DNA of 64,000 nt from Aedoeadaptatus ivorii (GCF_030815095.1 NZ_JAUSWF010000003.1:62001-126000), one strand, 5' to 3'; counted from the first letter of the stretch, positions 25,584-35,375 are shown. Made by a program: numbers and translations. The notes: generated by a model from the letters alone, not told the origin.

Positions 25584-26240
25584 TTATGCGTTCTTTTCGA
25601 TTCCGCTTTCGCTGACTTTCCACGCCGGTACCTTCATATTCAGCTCGAACTGGCCGATGAGGAAGGAAGAGACGACCGTGGTCAAGAACGAAAAGATCAA
25701 TCTCGTAAAGGGAATGTAGCTGAGGGAAAGTGCCAATACCGTAAAGTCCGTAAATAAGTAGGCTCTGGATATGGGCCAGCGGGTCTTTTTCGAAATCACC
25801 AAGGCGAGCGCATCGTCTCCGCCTGCGCAACCGCCTACGGTGACGACGATGCCACAGCCGCAGCCGATAAAGATACCGCCCGCAATCGCCGCCCAAAAGG
25901 GGTAGGCGTATAGGTTCGGTAGCACCGGCCCCATTTGATCGAAGATATAATAGAATATCGCAAAAAAGATCGTCGCCAAGGACGCCTTTTTCAGGAAGGG
26001 CTTGCCCAACATCGAAAATCCCAACAGATAGCAAATGCCGTCCAGTATCGGCGATACATAGGCGAGATTCCATCCCCAAACGGTCTTCATAAACAGACCC
26101 AAACCGAGGACGCCGCCTTCGGTAATATGCGCCGGTTCGTGCACATTGATCACCCCGAAGGCCATGATCGCACATCCCAAAACAATACGTACGAGATCGC
26201 TCTTTGTAATCTCGAATTTTCTCAGCAAGTGACTGAGCAT
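25584..26240 (-). CDS. YitT/DUF161 family membrane protein
   Basis: 218 residues with about five to six predicted transmembrane helices (RIVLGCAIMAFGVINVHEPA at 18, LATIFFAIFYYIF near 88, AAIAGGIFIGCGCGIVVTVGG near 118). The GGCAGGDDALALVIS segment is characteristic of the YitT/YczE-like family, which includes proteins of unknown transport function. The C-terminal DUF2179 cytosolic domain of longer YitT proteins is missing. The ATG at 26240 has a TAGGAGTGG site. The upstream 235 nt hold a terminator-like stem and a structured element that may act as leader. Confidence 0.8.
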   Translation of the reverse strand: MLSHLLRKFEITKSDLVRIVLGCAIMAFGVINVHEPAHITEGGVLGLGLFMKTVWGWNLAYVSPILDGICYLLGFSMLGKPFLKKASLATIFFAIFYYIFDQMGPVLPNLYAYPFWAAIAGGIFIGCGCGIVVTVGGCAGGDDALALVISKKTRWPISRAYLFTDFTVLALSLSYIPFTRLIFSFLTTVVSSFLIGQFELNMKVPAWKVSESGIEKNA

Positions 26241-26275
26241 TTGTCCACTCCTAATTCTGCATTAAGAGGCAAACC

Positions 26276-26450
26276 AAAAAAGACTGCCGTCCTTAGGTCT
26301 ACCTAATTTCGCAATCTTATGATGGTGTCGATGCTTTTTTGTTTTGCTGATTTTTTCTTATAAAAACTCTGAGCTTCTGCATATGCTTTTCCGCCTTTCA
26401 AAGTCCCACATCAGGCACTTTACAGGCTCTTTATCGCATAAACGGCATCA
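26276..26450 (-). ncRNA. Structured RNA candidate (6S-like, or leader of the YitT-type gene)
   Basis: A 285-nt gap between two minus-strand genes holds a segment whose ends pair (TGCCGTTT at 26441-26448 with AGGACGGCA at 26285-26293) and which ends in a T7 run. Inside are several hairpins, one with an A/T-rich stem (GTTTTTataagAAAAA). The 5' part has GTGCCTGATGTGGGA, similar to the CCTGATGTG start I recall for Bacillus 6S-1. Length of about 175 nt and end pairing fit 6S RNA, but the interior hairpins do not form one clear rod. It could instead be a cis-regulatory leader of the gene starting at 26240. Confidence 0.35.
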
Positions 26451-26451
26451 G

Positions 26452-26475
26452 ATAAAAACTACCGAGTAGGTCGGT
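26452..26475 (-). terminator. Possible terminator after the cysteine desulfurase gene
   Basis: ACCGA-cctac-TCGGT followed by AGTTTTTAT on the minus strand, 50-75 nt past the stop. Short stem, moderate T run. Confidence 0.45.
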
Positions 26476-26525
26476 AACCACCGTAAAACGTATCTTACGG
26501 GTCCAGTTTACCACAAACTGTTTTT

Positions 26526-27632
26526 TTATTCAATACTTTTTAATACCGCAAGCGCCGTATCGATTTCTTCTTCGGTCGTAAAATACGACGGCGACAACCG
26601 GCACAGGCCGCTCTCTTTGGTATGGAGATATTCGTGCAAAAGCGGCGCACAGTGGTATCCCGAACGGGTGGCGATGTCGTGCTCTTCGAGGAGCATGGAA
26701 AGTTCCTGCGAACTCATGTCCGCTCTTCGAATACTCACCACGGCGGTTCCCTTTTCTTCGGGATAAAACACCTCGTAGCCGTCCAGTGCGTGGATGCCGT
26801 CGAGCAGGCGCGCAAAGATCTTGTCCTTGGTTTCAAAATAGCCGTCTTGCAGTACGAAATCCATACCCGCGGCGAGGCCGGCAAAACCGTGGACATTTGC
26901 CGTTCCCGCCTCCCAACGCACGGGCTTTTCATCGGGCATGGAGGTCTTAAAGCTCTCGATGCCGCTGCCCCCTTGCTTTAAGGGCGCAAAATCCACCTCT
27001 TCGCCGTAATAAAATCCCCCGGTTCCCATGGGACCGTAGAGCGATTTATGCCCGGCAAAACAATAGACGAGTTTACGCGTATCCACGCCCGAAAAGTCGA
27101 CGGGAATCTGTCCCAGCGCCTGGGCGCCGTCGACGATGACGTACAGGTCGTGGCGATTCGCCACCTCCATAACTCGATCTATATCGGTGACGCTTCCCAC
27201 CACATTGGAGCCGTGGGAGAGGACGATGGCCTCGGTTTCGGGGCGAATAAGCCCCTCGAGCTCCGAAAGGTCGGGGGCGAGGTTTTCGTTTAAGGGCAAA
27301 ATGCTCATATCGCAGCCGCTGACATAGAGGGGCCGGAGGACGGAGTTGTGTTCCATCACCGATGTGATGACGTGATCGCCCTCGCCGATTAAGCCGAAGA
27401 TGGCGGCATTCAGGCTCTCGGTCACACCGCTTGTGAGGGCGATCCGCTCGTCGGTGCCCAATAGCTTCGCCGCTTTTTTGCGCACGTCTCTAAGCACCCG
27501 GTAGCTGTTCTGCGCCCAAAGGTGGCTGCCCCGGCCGGGGTTGCCGTAGCCCTTTGTCAATGCATCGTAGACCGCTTGTGCCACCGATTCGGGCTTGATG
27601 GCCGTCGTGGCGCCATTGTCGAGATAAATCAC
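26526..27632 (-). CDS. Class V aminotransferase, cysteine desulfurase-like (EF2568 type)
   Basis: PLP enzyme of 368 residues. It begins MIYLDNGATTAIKPESVAQA, binds PLP through the Lys in CFAGHKSLYGPMGTGG near 200, and carries the mobile-loop Cys in TRSGYHCAPLLHEYL near 332, the expected persulfide-forming residue. The sequence type resembles the cysteine desulfurase subgroup seen with selenium-dependent hydroxylase accessory genes rather than IscS/SufS with a scaffold. The start overlaps the DUF3343 gene by four bases, which supports a functional pair. Substrate (Cys or selenocysteine) is not fixed by sequence. Confidence 0.88.
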   Translation of the reverse strand: MIYLDNGATTAIKPESVAQAVYDALTKGYGNPGRGSHLWAQNSYRVLRDVRKKAAKLLGTDERIALTSGVTESLNAAIFGLIGEGDHVITSVMEHNSVLRPLYVSGCDMSILPLNENLAPDLSELEGLIRPETEAIVLSHGSNVVGSVTDIDRVMEVANRHDLYVIVDGAQALGQIPVDFSGVDTRKLVYCFAGHKSLYGPMGTGGFYYGEEVDFAPLKQGGSGIESFKTSMPDEKPVRWEAGTANVHGFAGLAAGMDFVLQDGYFETKDKIFARLLDGIHALDGYEVFYPEEKGTAVVSIRRADMSSQELSMLLEEHDIATRSGYHCAPLLHEYLHTKESGLCRLSPSYFTTEEEIDTALAVLKSIE

Positions 27633-27877
27633 AATTCTTCCACCTTTCTCTGTTTGCCGATGCGCTCGTAGCGAAACGCGCCGGCGGTCGGGATGTCGTG
27701 CGACTCGATGCGCGAAAGTGCTTCCTCTGCCCGCTCTATGGGTCCGGAAAGCGCGAGTCCGCAGGATTCCTTGATCTCGGGCAGCACGGGAATAATCCGC
27801 GTGCCCAAATCTTCGGTGGCATCGAGCGCGTCGTAGACTTGTTCCTGACCGTCAAATGCGATAACGAATTGTTCCAT
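27629..27877 (-). CDS. DUF3343 domain protein (putative Se/S carrier-like)
   Basis: 82 residues, one domain. The middle RIIPVLPEIKESCGLALSG holds one conserved Cys that in this family is proposed to carry sulfur or selenium. The gene overlaps both the amidohydrolase (26 bases) and the class V aminotransferase (ATGA), so the three are read from one message. Pairing with a cysteine desulfurase fits sulfur or selenium relay, but no SelD, YedF or molybdenum hydroxylase gene lies in this window, so the pathway is unknown. Confidence 0.82.
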   Translation of the reverse strand: MEQFVIAFDGQEQVYDALDATEDLGTRIIPVLPEIKESCGLALSGPIERAEEALSRIESHDIPTAGAFRYERIGKQRKVEEL

Positions 27878-29030
27878 CCTCGTCGTCCTTTCTGCGGTAG
27901 ACGATATTGCCGTCTACCATGGTCCATCGGGCGGTATCGACCATCCCCTCGAACAGCGGCGCGTCGAAAGCGACGATATCGGCGTCATAGCCCGCTTCGA
28001 TCTTGCCCAGCCGATGCGAAAGGTCCAATAGCCGCGCGGGATGCACGGTAAAGGCGTCGATTACCGCCGCCTCCGATGCCCCCGCCTGAATGTAGTAGCG
28101 TCCCGCCAAGAGCAGCGTGTCCGAAGAGATTTCGGGACAGTCGGTGATGATGCCGAAGGGCACCCCAGCGTCCTCGAGCTTTTTGGCGATGTCGAAGCCG
28201 CTTCCCTTTTGTTCCAATTTGGATTCGACGCCGAAGGCGGGTCCGATAAAGACGCCCACGTCTTTCTCTTTCAGATACTCGGCGATGGCGCCGGCGCCGG
28301 TGGCGTGTTCGATGGTGTATCGCAGGTGCAGGCTTTCGCCCAATCGGATGGCGGTTACCACGTCTTCTCGACTGTGGGCGTGGAATTTGACGGCGATGCT
28401 GCGGTTCACCACGGGAATCATCGCTTCGTATACGGAATCATAAAGATAGGGTGCCACCTCTTTGCGCTTCATATACATACGCGTAGCGAGGACCGTCTCG
28501 CGAAACAGAGAAGCGATTCCCATGCGGCTATGGGGCGCATTGGGACCCACGATTCCTTCGTAGAGGCGTTTGGGGTTTTCGCCCAGCGCCGCCTTCATCG
28601 CCACCGGCGCCTTCACGACCATCTTGTCCACGATATTGCCATAGGTTTTGATGACGCTCGCCTTGCCCCCGATCACATTGGCGCTTCCGGGGGTGACGCA
28701 GACCGAGGTAATCCCGATCTTTAAGGCCTTCCGAAACTGGCAATCTTCGGGATTGACCGCATCCAGCGCATCGAGCTGGGGCCGTACGGCATCGCCGATC
28801 TCATTGACATCTTTACCCATCCCTCCGCAGGTCTCACACATGCCGATATGGCTGTGGCCGTCGATAAATCCCGGGTAGAGAAATTCCCCCGTGGCATCGA
28901 TCACGTCCCAATCCTCGGAGATCTCCATGGCGCCGACCTCTTCAATCTTTGTGCCGTCGATCAACACACGCCCTTCCCGCCAGCGGCGGTACTGATAGAT
29001 CTTTGCGCCGTCAATGCACTTTTTTGCCAC
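27852..29030 (-). CDS. Amidohydrolase family protein (imidazolonepropionase-like)
   Basis: 392-residue metal-dependent hydrolase with a composite beta-sandwich (about 1-55 and 345-392) around a TIM barrel. Metal ligands are in GFIDGHSHIGMCE near 54, VKFHAHSREDVVTAI near 213, YTIEHATGAGA near 235 and FGIITDCPE near 290. A ring with LGKIEAGYDADIVAFDAPLF near 345 is typical of the secreted or cytosolic amidohydrolase class without defined substrate. GTG start at 29030, 19 bases inside the tex 3' end, with AAGGAAAGG upstream. Confidence 0.86.
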   Translation of the reverse strand: MAKKCIDGAKIYQYRRWREGRVLIDGTKIEEVGAMEISEDWDVIDATGEFLYPGFIDGHSHIGMCETCGGMGKDVNEIGDAVRPQLDALDAVNPEDCQFRKALKIGITSVCVTPGSANVIGGKASVIKTYGNIVDKMVVKAPVAMKAALGENPKRLYEGIVGPNAPHSRMGIASLFRETVLATRMYMKRKEVAPYLYDSVYEAMIPVVNRSIAVKFHAHSREDVVTAIRLGESLHLRYTIEHATGAGAIAEYLKEKDVGVFIGPAFGVESKLEQKGSGFDIAKKLEDAGVPFGIITDCPEISSDTLLLAGRYYIQAGASEAAVIDAFTVHPARLLDLSHRLGKIEAGYDADIVAFDAPLFEGMVDTARWTMVDGNIVYRRKDDEDGTIRYRI

Positions 29031-31092
29031 GATCCTTTCCTTTCCGTCCCAGGGAGATGCGCTCCTTTTCGGGGTCCGCTTCGAGGACGATGACCTCCAT
29101 GCGATCTCCCACCTGTATGCGTTTGTATATATTGTCCCCGGCGCTTTTTGTGATCTCGGTCCTGTGAAGCAGGCCGTCTTTTTTCACGCCGATGTCCAAA
29201 AACGCGCCGAAATCCACCACATTGCGCACAATGCCTTCGAGCACGAGCCCCGGCTTAAGATCGGCCATCGAAAGCGAGCTGCGCTTTAAGCTGATATGGC
29301 CGCCGTCTTCGCGGATGTCGCGCCCCGGCTTTTCGAGCTCTCTTTGAATGTCCGAAAGGGTATAGTGCCCGGCGGATGCGAGGGCTTCTTTTTCAGAAGC
29401 ACTCGCTTCTTCTTTTAAGAGAATGCGCGCCAGCGGGTAGGACTCGGGGTGGACGCCGGTGGCATCCAACATCTCCTCGCCCCCTGCGATCCGCAAAAAT
29501 CCCGCGGACTGCTCAAAGGCCTTGGGCCCCAAACCCTTTACCGACTTGAGTTCGTTTCGATTGCGAAACGCGCCGTTGGTTTCCCTATATTCTACAATAT
29601 TTCGGGCGAGTTTGTCGCCGATTCCCGAAACATGCGACAAAAGAGATACGGAGGCGAGATTCACATCGACCCCGACTTCGTTGACCGCGCCTTCCACGAC
29701 GCCCGAGAGCCGCGTGTCCAACGCTTTTTCGTCGAGGTCGTGCTGGTACTGCCCCACGCCGATATGCCGGGGCTCGATCTTTACCAGCTCCGCCAAGGGA
29801 TCCTGAAGCCTTCGCGCGATCGAGATGGCCCCGCGTATGGTCACGTCGAGATCGGGAAACTCCTCGATCCCCAGAGGCGATGCGGAATAGATGCTCGCCC
29901 CGTCTTCGTTTACGATGGCATACGAAATATCCGCGCCCTCTTCTTCGATCATCCGCCCCAAAAATTGTTCGGTCTCGTAGCTCGCCGTGCCCGATCCCAC
30001 CGCGATCACTTCGACGCCGTGCCGTGCGATCAGCCGCATCAGGGTATCGGCGGAGCGGCGATAGTCGGAGCGGGGCGGCGTGGGATAGATCACCGCCTGA
30101 TCGAGATAGCGGCCGTTTTCGTCCACCACCGCCACCTTACAGCCGGTTCGGTTGCCGGGGTCGATCCCCAGCACCACCCGGTGCCCCAAGGGCGGGGTCA
30201 TCAACAGGGGCTTTAGATTTTTCGCAAAGACTTCGATGGCATCTTCCCGCGCGCTCTCTCTGAGTTCGCGGCGAATCTCCCGCTCCAAAGAGGGAAAGAG
30301 CAGCCGCTTTAAGGCGTCTTCGGCGATGCGTTCAAACGACTGCTTTTTGTCCGCCGGCGGCTTGATCACCTGCGCGATGATCGAACCCATCATCTCCTCG
30401 TCCGCCTCGATCTTTATCGAAAGCGCGTCGTTCGCCTCGCCCCGGCCCAAGGCGAGTACGTGGTGGCCCTTGAGGCGGCGGAGTTTGAGCGAAAAGTCTT
30501 CATACATTTCGTATTTCCCATCGGGCGTCTTTCCGGCCGCGGACGTCAAAGAGGCGCTGCGGCGCAGATACTTCTTGAGTACATTCCGCACGGTCGGATC
30601 GTTTTGGATCTCCTCGGCGACGATATCCATCACGCCGCTTCGTGCCTCCTCTGTATCGCCGTCGAAGGCAGAGAGGGCTTCTTCGAAGGCGGCCATCGGG
30701 CGATCCGACATAAATTCTTCCGCCAGGGGACCGTATCCCGCCTCTCGTGCGGCGGTGGCCCGTGTACGCCGCTTGGGCTTATAGGGGCGGTATAGGTCTT
30801 CCAGTGTGGCGGCATCTTCTGCCGATTCCACCGCCTGTTTCAGCGCGGGGGTGAGCTTTCCCTGCTCGGAAACGGTCCTTAAGATCGTATCCTTTCGCGC
30901 CGCAAGCTTTTCCAACTCGCCCTTTCGCGCCTCAAATTTTCGCAGGGTCGCATCGCCCATATCGCCGGTGCGTTCCTTTCGGTAGCGGGCGATAAAGGGC
31001 ACGGTATTGCCTTCGTCCAACAGTTGTAAGATGTCCTTGGCGACGTCTTCGCCGATGTGAAATTCCCTCGCAAGGGCATTCGAAAGTTCCAT
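29011..31092 (-). CDS. tex: Tex family RNA-binding transcription accessory protein
   Basis: 693 residues, near the family's 720. N-terminal helical region (LAREFHIGEDVAKDILQLLDE) with PFIARYRKERTG, a YqgF/RNase H-like domain near 320-450 (VLGIDPGNRTGCKVAVVDENG), helix-hairpin-helix motifs near 480-590 (LKSVKGLGPKAFEQSAGFLR), and a C-terminal S1 domain from about 610 (LVLEGIVRNVVDFGAFLDIGV). Tex proteins bind nucleic acids and influence gene expression. The ATG at 31092 has GGAGGAAGA upstream; a longer open frame extends through the prfB-tex gap but has no signal. Sits between prfB and the amidohydrolase. Confidence 0.92.
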   Translation of the reverse strand: MELSNALAREFHIGEDVAKDILQLLDEGNTVPFIARYRKERTGDMGDATLRKFEARKGELEKLAARKDTILRTVSEQGKLTPALKQAVESAEDAATLEDLYRPYKPKRRTRATAAREAGYGPLAEEFMSDRPMAAFEEALSAFDGDTEEARSGVMDIVAEEIQNDPTVRNVLKKYLRRSASLTSAAGKTPDGKYEMYEDFSLKLRRLKGHHVLALGRGEANDALSIKIEADEEMMGSIIAQVIKPPADKKQSFERIAEDALKRLLFPSLEREIRRELRESAREDAIEVFAKNLKPLLMTPPLGHRVVLGIDPGNRTGCKVAVVDENGRYLDQAVIYPTPPRSDYRRSADTLMRLIARHGVEVIAVGSGTASYETEQFLGRMIEEEGADISYAIVNEDGASIYSASPLGIEEFPDLDVTIRGAISIARRLQDPLAELVKIEPRHIGVGQYQHDLDEKALDTRLSGVVEGAVNEVGVDVNLASVSLLSHVSGIGDKLARNIVEYRETNGAFRNRNELKSVKGLGPKAFEQSAGFLRIAGGEEMLDATGVHPESYPLARILLKEEASASEKEALASAGHYTLSDIQRELEKPGRDIREDGGHISLKRSSLSMADLKPGLVLEGIVRNVVDFGAFLDIGVKKDGLLHRTEITKSAGDNIYKRIQVGDRMEVIVLEADPEKERISLGRKGKDRGKKVH

Positions 31093-31106
31093 TCTTCCTC
31101 CATGAA

Positions 31107-31134
31107 GAAAAGAGAGGACGCGCCTCTCTTTGTT
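31107..31134 (-). terminator. Possible weak terminator between prfB and tex
   Basis: AGAGAGG-cgcgt-CCTCTCT followed by a broken T run (TTTTCTT) on the minus strand. It probably only attenuates transcription into tex. Confidence 0.45.
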
Positions 31135-31145
31135 CGTCGTTGTCT

Positions 31146-32252
31146 TTACTTTGCGTGTGCCTCTAAAAAGGCGTTGATAAAGGGGTCCAAATCGCCGTCC
31201 ATAACGCGGTTGACATCCCCCATTTCCTCTCCCGTGCGGTGGTCTTTTACCATCGTGTAGGGGTGGAATACATACGAGCGGATCTGCGAACCCCAAGCGA
31301 TCTGGGAATAGTTGCCGGCGAGGTCCTCGATCTTTTCTTTTTGTTCTTCTTCTTTCAGCGCCACGAGTTTGGCGGTGAGCATCTTCATCGCCTGTTCGCG
31401 GTTTTGAATCTGGCTGCGCTCGTTCTGGCATTGCACCACGATCCCCGTGGGGATGTGGGTAATGCGCACGGCGGAGTCGGTGGTGTTTACGTGTTGGCCG
31501 CCGGCGCCGCTGGAGCGGTAGGTGTCGATCTTCAAATCTTCCTGGTTGATCTCCACTTCCATATCGTCGTCGAGCTCGGGGTAGACGTCCACCGAGGTAA
31601 AGCTCGTATGGCGCTTTTTCGCCGCGTCAAAGGGCGAGATCCGCACCAGGCGGTGTACGCCCTTTTCGGCCTTCAGATAACCGTAGGCGTGGGGCCCGGA
31701 GATCGAAAGCGTGGCGGATTTGATGCCCGCCTCGTCTTCTTTTAACACGTCGAGCACTTCGACGCCGTAACCGTGCTGTTCGGCGTAGCGCGTATACATC
31801 CGGAGCAACATTCCCGCCCAATCCTGGGCCTCGGTGCCGCCGGCGCCCGCGTGGATGGAAAGAATGACGTCGTTGTCGTCGTACTCCCCGTTTAGGAGCG
31901 TCTCGAGTTTAAAAATGCGCGCCTTTTCTTCGATGCCGTCCAGGCTCTCTTTAAACTGATCGTAGAAGCTAAAGTCTTCCTCTTCCTGCATCAGATCCAA
32001 GAGCACCGATGCCTCTTCGATCGCCTCCATCAGTTCGTCGTACTTGTCCGTGCGAGACTTAATGGCGTTTTGTTGGCGGATCACCTTCTGCGCCGCCGCG
32101 CTGTCGTCCCAAAAGCCCGGCTCCATCGTCTTTTCCGTTAAGGCGGCGTATTCGGTTTTTAATTCGTCTATACGCAGACTCTTCGCCAATCGGCGGACGA
32201 GTTCTTCCACATCTTCTAATCGTCCCCGATCCAAAAATAAATTTTGTTCCAT
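31146..32252 (-). CDS. prfB: Peptide chain release factor 2, read in a single frame
   Basis: RF2 recognises UGA and UAA. It carries the stop-codon tripeptide SPF (VRISPFDAAKKRHTSF near 205) and the GGQ catalytic motif (RSSGAGGQHVNTTDSAVR near 245). The 368-residue frame is continuous from ATG, and I find no CTTTGA slippery site near codon 25, so the usual +1 programmed frameshift is absent. AGAAAGGATC precedes the ATG at 32252. It follows secA by 18 bases, as in Bacillus. Regulation by RF2 level through the frameshift is therefore not expected here. Confidence 0.94.
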   Translation of the reverse strand: MEQNLFLDRGRLEDVEELVRRLAKSLRIDELKTEYAALTEKTMEPGFWDDSAAAQKVIRQQNAIKSRTDKYDELMEAIEEASVLLDLMQEEEDFSFYDQFKESLDGIEEKARIFKLETLLNGEYDDNDVILSIHAGAGGTEAQDWAGMLLRMYTRYAEQHGYGVEVLDVLKEDEAGIKSATLSISGPHAYGYLKAEKGVHRLVRISPFDAAKKRHTSFTSVDVYPELDDDMEVEINQEDLKIDTYRSSGAGGQHVNTTDSAVRITHIPTGIVVQCQNERSQIQNREQAMKMLTAKLVALKEEEQKEKIEDLAGNYSQIAWGSQIRSYVFHPYTMVKDHRTGEEMGDVNRVMDGDLDPFINAFLEAHAK

Positions 32253-32270
32253 GGGATCCTTTCTCGCTCT

Positions 32271-35009
32271 CTATGCGTTTTTGCCGTGGCAGTTCTTATA
32301 TTTTTTGCCGCTGCCGCAGGGGCAGGGATCGTTTCTGCCGATTTTCTTCGTCTGTCTGCGTACGGGTTCTTGCACGCCGGAATCGGGATTGACGGTCTTG
32401 ACTTCCTGTGCGACCTGTTTTCTTTCCATCTTTTCCGGGTTTTCCACGTGGAAGAGGAGGCGTACGGTTTCTTCGCGAATGCTTTCGTTCATGGCCTCAA
32501 ACATATCGAAGCCTTCGTTTTGGTAGGCGCGAACCGGGTCGATCTGGCCGACGGCTCTGAGCCCGATCCCTTGGCGCAGCTGGTCCATCGCGTCGATGTG
32601 GTCCATCCACTTTTGGTCCACGACGCGCAAAAGAATGACCCGTTCCACTTCGCGGAAGGCCTCGGCGCCGAATTCTTCTTCTTTTTCGGCATACTTCTTC
32701 TTCGCCTCTTCGCGAATAAAGCGCTTCAGTTCGTCGGCGTCCGATTCGGTATGTCCGTCGAGGAAATCTTCGTCAAAGCCGAAGGTATTGCGGGCAAAGA
32801 GATAAATGCCCTCGTAGTCGACGTATTTTTGGTGCTTGTCGTCGAGCTTTACATTGAAGTCTACGGTGTCGTCGATCAAATCCCGTGCCATGGCGGCGAT
32901 GTCTTCTTTCAGATCGCCTCCTTCGAGCACTTTCTTTCTCTCGGCGTAGATGACTTCCCGCTGTTTGTTCATCACGTCGTCGTATTGGAGAACGTGTTTA
33001 CGAATGCTGAAGTTGTTGCCTTCGACCTTGCGCTGTGCGGATTCGATCAAGCGGGTCAAGATCTTGTGTTCGATGGGCTCGTCTTCCGGCGCATCGATGC
33101 CTTCCATGACATTCTTAAAGCGATCGCCCGCAAAGAGGCGGATCAACTCGTCGTCGGCGGAAATATAGAACTTGGTGCTACCGCGGTCGCCTTGCCGTCC
33201 GGAACGACCTCGCAGCTGGTTGTCGATGCGGCGGGATTCGTGGCGTTCGGTGCCGATAATGTGTAGACCGCCCGCCTCGATGACCTGTTCCTTTTCCTTG
33301 TCGGTTTCCTGTTTGTATTCGTCGCGCAGCGCTTCAAAACGCGCGCGGGCATCGATAATGTTTTTGTCGTCGGTATCGAAGTGGCTGTCCGCCGCCTGAA
33401 TCATATCGTCTTCAAAGCCCTCTTTTGCCATAGACTGCTTGGCCATAAAGTCGGGGTTTCCGCCCAAGACGATGTCGGTACCACGACCTGCCATATTGGT
33501 CGCGATGGTCACCGCGCCGAAGCGGCCCGCCTGGGCGACGATTTCGGATTCTTGTTTGTGGCGCTTGGCATTCAAAACCTTGTGCGAAATGCCCTTGCGC
33601 TTCAGATAGGCAGAGAGCTTTTCCGAGTTTTCGATCGAAACCGTACCCACCAGAATCGGCTGCCCCTTTTCGTGGCGCGCGCGAATGTCCTCGGTAACGG
33701 CGCGGAATTTCGCTTCTTCGGAACGATAGATCGCATCGTCTTCGTCCTTACGGATCACTTCTTTATTGGTGGGGATTTCCACCACGTCGATATTGTAGAT
33801 TTCGCGGAACTCCGATTCCTCGGTCATCGCCGTACCGGTCATACCCGCGAGTTTGGTATACATGCGGAAGAAGTTTTGGAAGGTAATGGTCGCGAGCGTC
33901 TTCGATTCCGCCTTGACCTCGATCCCCTCTTTCGCCTCGATGGCTTGGTGCAGCCCTTCGGAGTACCGGCGTCCGTACATTAGACGACCGGTAAATTCGT
34001 CGACGATAATAATCTCGCCGTCTTCGACGACATAGTCGATGTCCAAATGCATGGTGCCCTTCGCCTTGAGCGCCTGGTGAATGTGGTGCAAAAGCTCGGT
34101 GTTGTCGGGGTCCGTCAAATTATCGATCCCGAAGTACTGTTCCGCCTTTGCCGTCCCCTTATCGGAAAGGGTCGCGGTCTTTTGCTTTTCGTCGATCACA
34201 TAGTCCACGTCTTCCTCACGGAACTCGCGGTTAAAGCGGTCCTGTTGTTCTTCGGACTGGTCCTTCACCCGATAGCTCAGGGTATCGACGAAATTCTTGG
34301 CGCGGATATACAGATCCGTGGATTCGTCCCCTTGGCCCGATATAATCAACGGCGTACGCGCTTCGTCGATCAAAATCGAGTCCACCTCGTCGACGATACA
34401 GAAGAATAGATCGCGCTGTACCTGATTTTCCTTATAGACCACCATATTGTCCCGGAGGTAGTCGAATCCGAATTCGTTATTGGTCCCGTAGGTGATGTCC
34501 GCATTGTAGGCGGCTTTTCGCTCTTCGGAACTCATATCGTGCAGAATACAGCCCACGGTCAGGCCCAAGAAACTATAGACCTTTCCCATCCACTGCTTAT
34601 CCCGCTCCGCCAGATAGTCGTTGACAGTAACCACGTGGGTTCCCTTGCCCGCCAGGGCATTTAAGTACGCGGGCAGCGTCGCCACCAGGGTCTTCCCTTC
34701 CCCGGTCTTCATCTCGGCGATACGGCCTTGATGGAGGATGATTCCCCCGAGGATCTGTACCGGGAAGTGTTTCATGCCCAGCACGCGATCGGCGGCTTCG
34801 CGCACGACGGCAAATGCCTCGGGCAGAATGTCGTCGAGGCTTTCGCCATCGCTTACGCGGTCTTTAAATTCTTTTGTCTTTGCCTGTAAGGCTTCGTCGC
34901 TCAATGCTTGCATTTCGGTATCCAGGGCGAGGACCTTTTCCATAATGGGACGGATTTTCTTGATCTCCCGCTCGGAATACGTGCCGAATATTTTATCTAA
35001 TAGAGACAT
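32271..35009 (-). CDS. secA: Preprotein translocase ATPase subunit
   Basis: 912-residue motor of the Sec export pathway. Walker A is [15 protein letters not shown] near 100, followed by [20 protein letters not shown] near 205, the preprotein cross-linking domain, NBD2 with [15 protein letters not shown] near 500 and [17 protein letters not shown] near 600. The C-terminal zinc linker is [15 protein letters not shown]. The ATG at 35009 ([19 protein letters not shown]) fits homologues; an earlier frame extension is ignored. It begins the secA-prfB-tex minus-strand run. Confidence 0.97.
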   Translation of the reverse strand: MSLLDKIFGTYSEREIKKIRPIMEKVLALDTEMQALSDEALQAKTKEFKDRVSDGESLDDILPEAFAVVREAADRVLGMKHFPVQILGGIILHQGRIAEMKTGEGKTLVATLPAYLNALAGKGTHVVTVNDYLAERDKQWMGKVYSFLGLTVGCILHDMSSEERKAAYNADITYGTNNEFGFDYLRDNMVVYKENQVQRDLFFCIVDEVDSILIDEARTPLIISGQGDESTDLYIRAKNFVDTLSYRVKDQSEEQQDRFNREFREEDVDYVIDEKQKTATLSDKGTAKAEQYFGIDNLTDPDNTELLHHIHQALKAKGTMHLDIDYVVEDGEIIIVDEFTGRLMYGRRYSEGLHQAIEAKEGIEVKAESKTLATITFQNFFRMYTKLAGMTGTAMTEESEFREIYNIDVVEIPTNKEVIRKDEDDAIYRSEEAKFRAVTEDIRARHEKGQPILVGTVSIENSEKLSAYLKRKGISHKVLNAKRHKQESEIVAQAGRFGAVTIATNMAGRGTDIVLGGNPDFMAKQSMAKEGFEDDMIQAADSHFDTDDKNIIDARARFEALRDEYKQETDKEKEQVIEAGGLHIIGTERHESRRIDNQLRGRSGRQGDRGSTKFYISADDELIRLFAGDRFKNVMEGIDAPEDEPIEHKILTRLIESAQRKVEGNNFSIRKHVLQYDDVMNKQREVIYAERKKVLEGGDLKEDIAAMARDLIDDTVDFNVKLDDKHQKYVDYEGIYLFARNTFGFDEDFLDGHTESDADELKRFIREEAKKKYAEKEEEFGAEAFREVERVILLRVVDQKWMDHIDAMDQLRQGIGLRAVGQIDPVRAYQNEGFDMFEAMNESIREETVRLLFHVENPEKMERKQVAQEVKTVNPDSGVQEPVRRQTKKIGRNDPCPCGSGKKYKNCHGKNA

Positions 35010-35112
35010 AATGATCACACATTTCCTTTCACTAACATAATATTTTATCAAATCGCATTTTCCACTGCAATCAACCGCGATGATTTCACAAATATAACAC
35101 GAGAACGACAGA

Positions 35113-35139
35113 CAAAAGAAAAGTCCACCGGTCGTGGAC
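35113..35139 (-). terminator. Terminator at the end of the DUF951 gene
   Basis: AGTCCAC-gaccg-GTGGACT with a T-rich tail on the minus strand, directly overlapping the TAG stop at 35139-35141. Confidence 0.7.
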
Positions 35140-35375
35140 TATTCCTCTTCCTCGTTCGGTCGGTGATGGACGATGGAAACCATCTTGTCTCCTTCACGAA
35201 TCTTGCGAACCCGTTTCTCGAATTCCATGCGCGTCATCCAAATGGTGCGGTCACAGCCCATACACTCCAATTTGATGTCGACGCCGGTGCGGAGAATGCG
35301 CCATAGATTTTCCCCGCAGGCGTGGCTCTTTTTTAAGGTTACCACATCTCCTTCTCGGTAAAACAGCCGATTCAT
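35139..35375 (-). CDS. DUF951 (YyzM-type) small protein
   Basis: 78 residues. DUF951 signature: GDVVTLKKSHACGENLWRIL, then DIKLECMGCDRTIWMTR followed by MEFEKRVRKI. Three Cys (CG..CxxC) suggest a zinc ribbon. The family is often next to mscS or ychF in Bacillota and has no known role. The ATG at 35375 has AAGGAGGAACGG upstream and overlaps the mscS stop (ATGA); the frame opens seven codons earlier but without a signal. Confidence 0.88.
   Translation of the reverse strand: MNRLFYREGDVVTLKKSHACGENLWRILRTGVDIKLECMGCDRTIWMTRMEFEKRVRKIREGDKMVSIVHHRPNEEEE

Noticed and set aside
31094..32270. Programmed frameshift in prfB
   Set aside because: The frame is continuous and has no slippery site or stop near codon 25.
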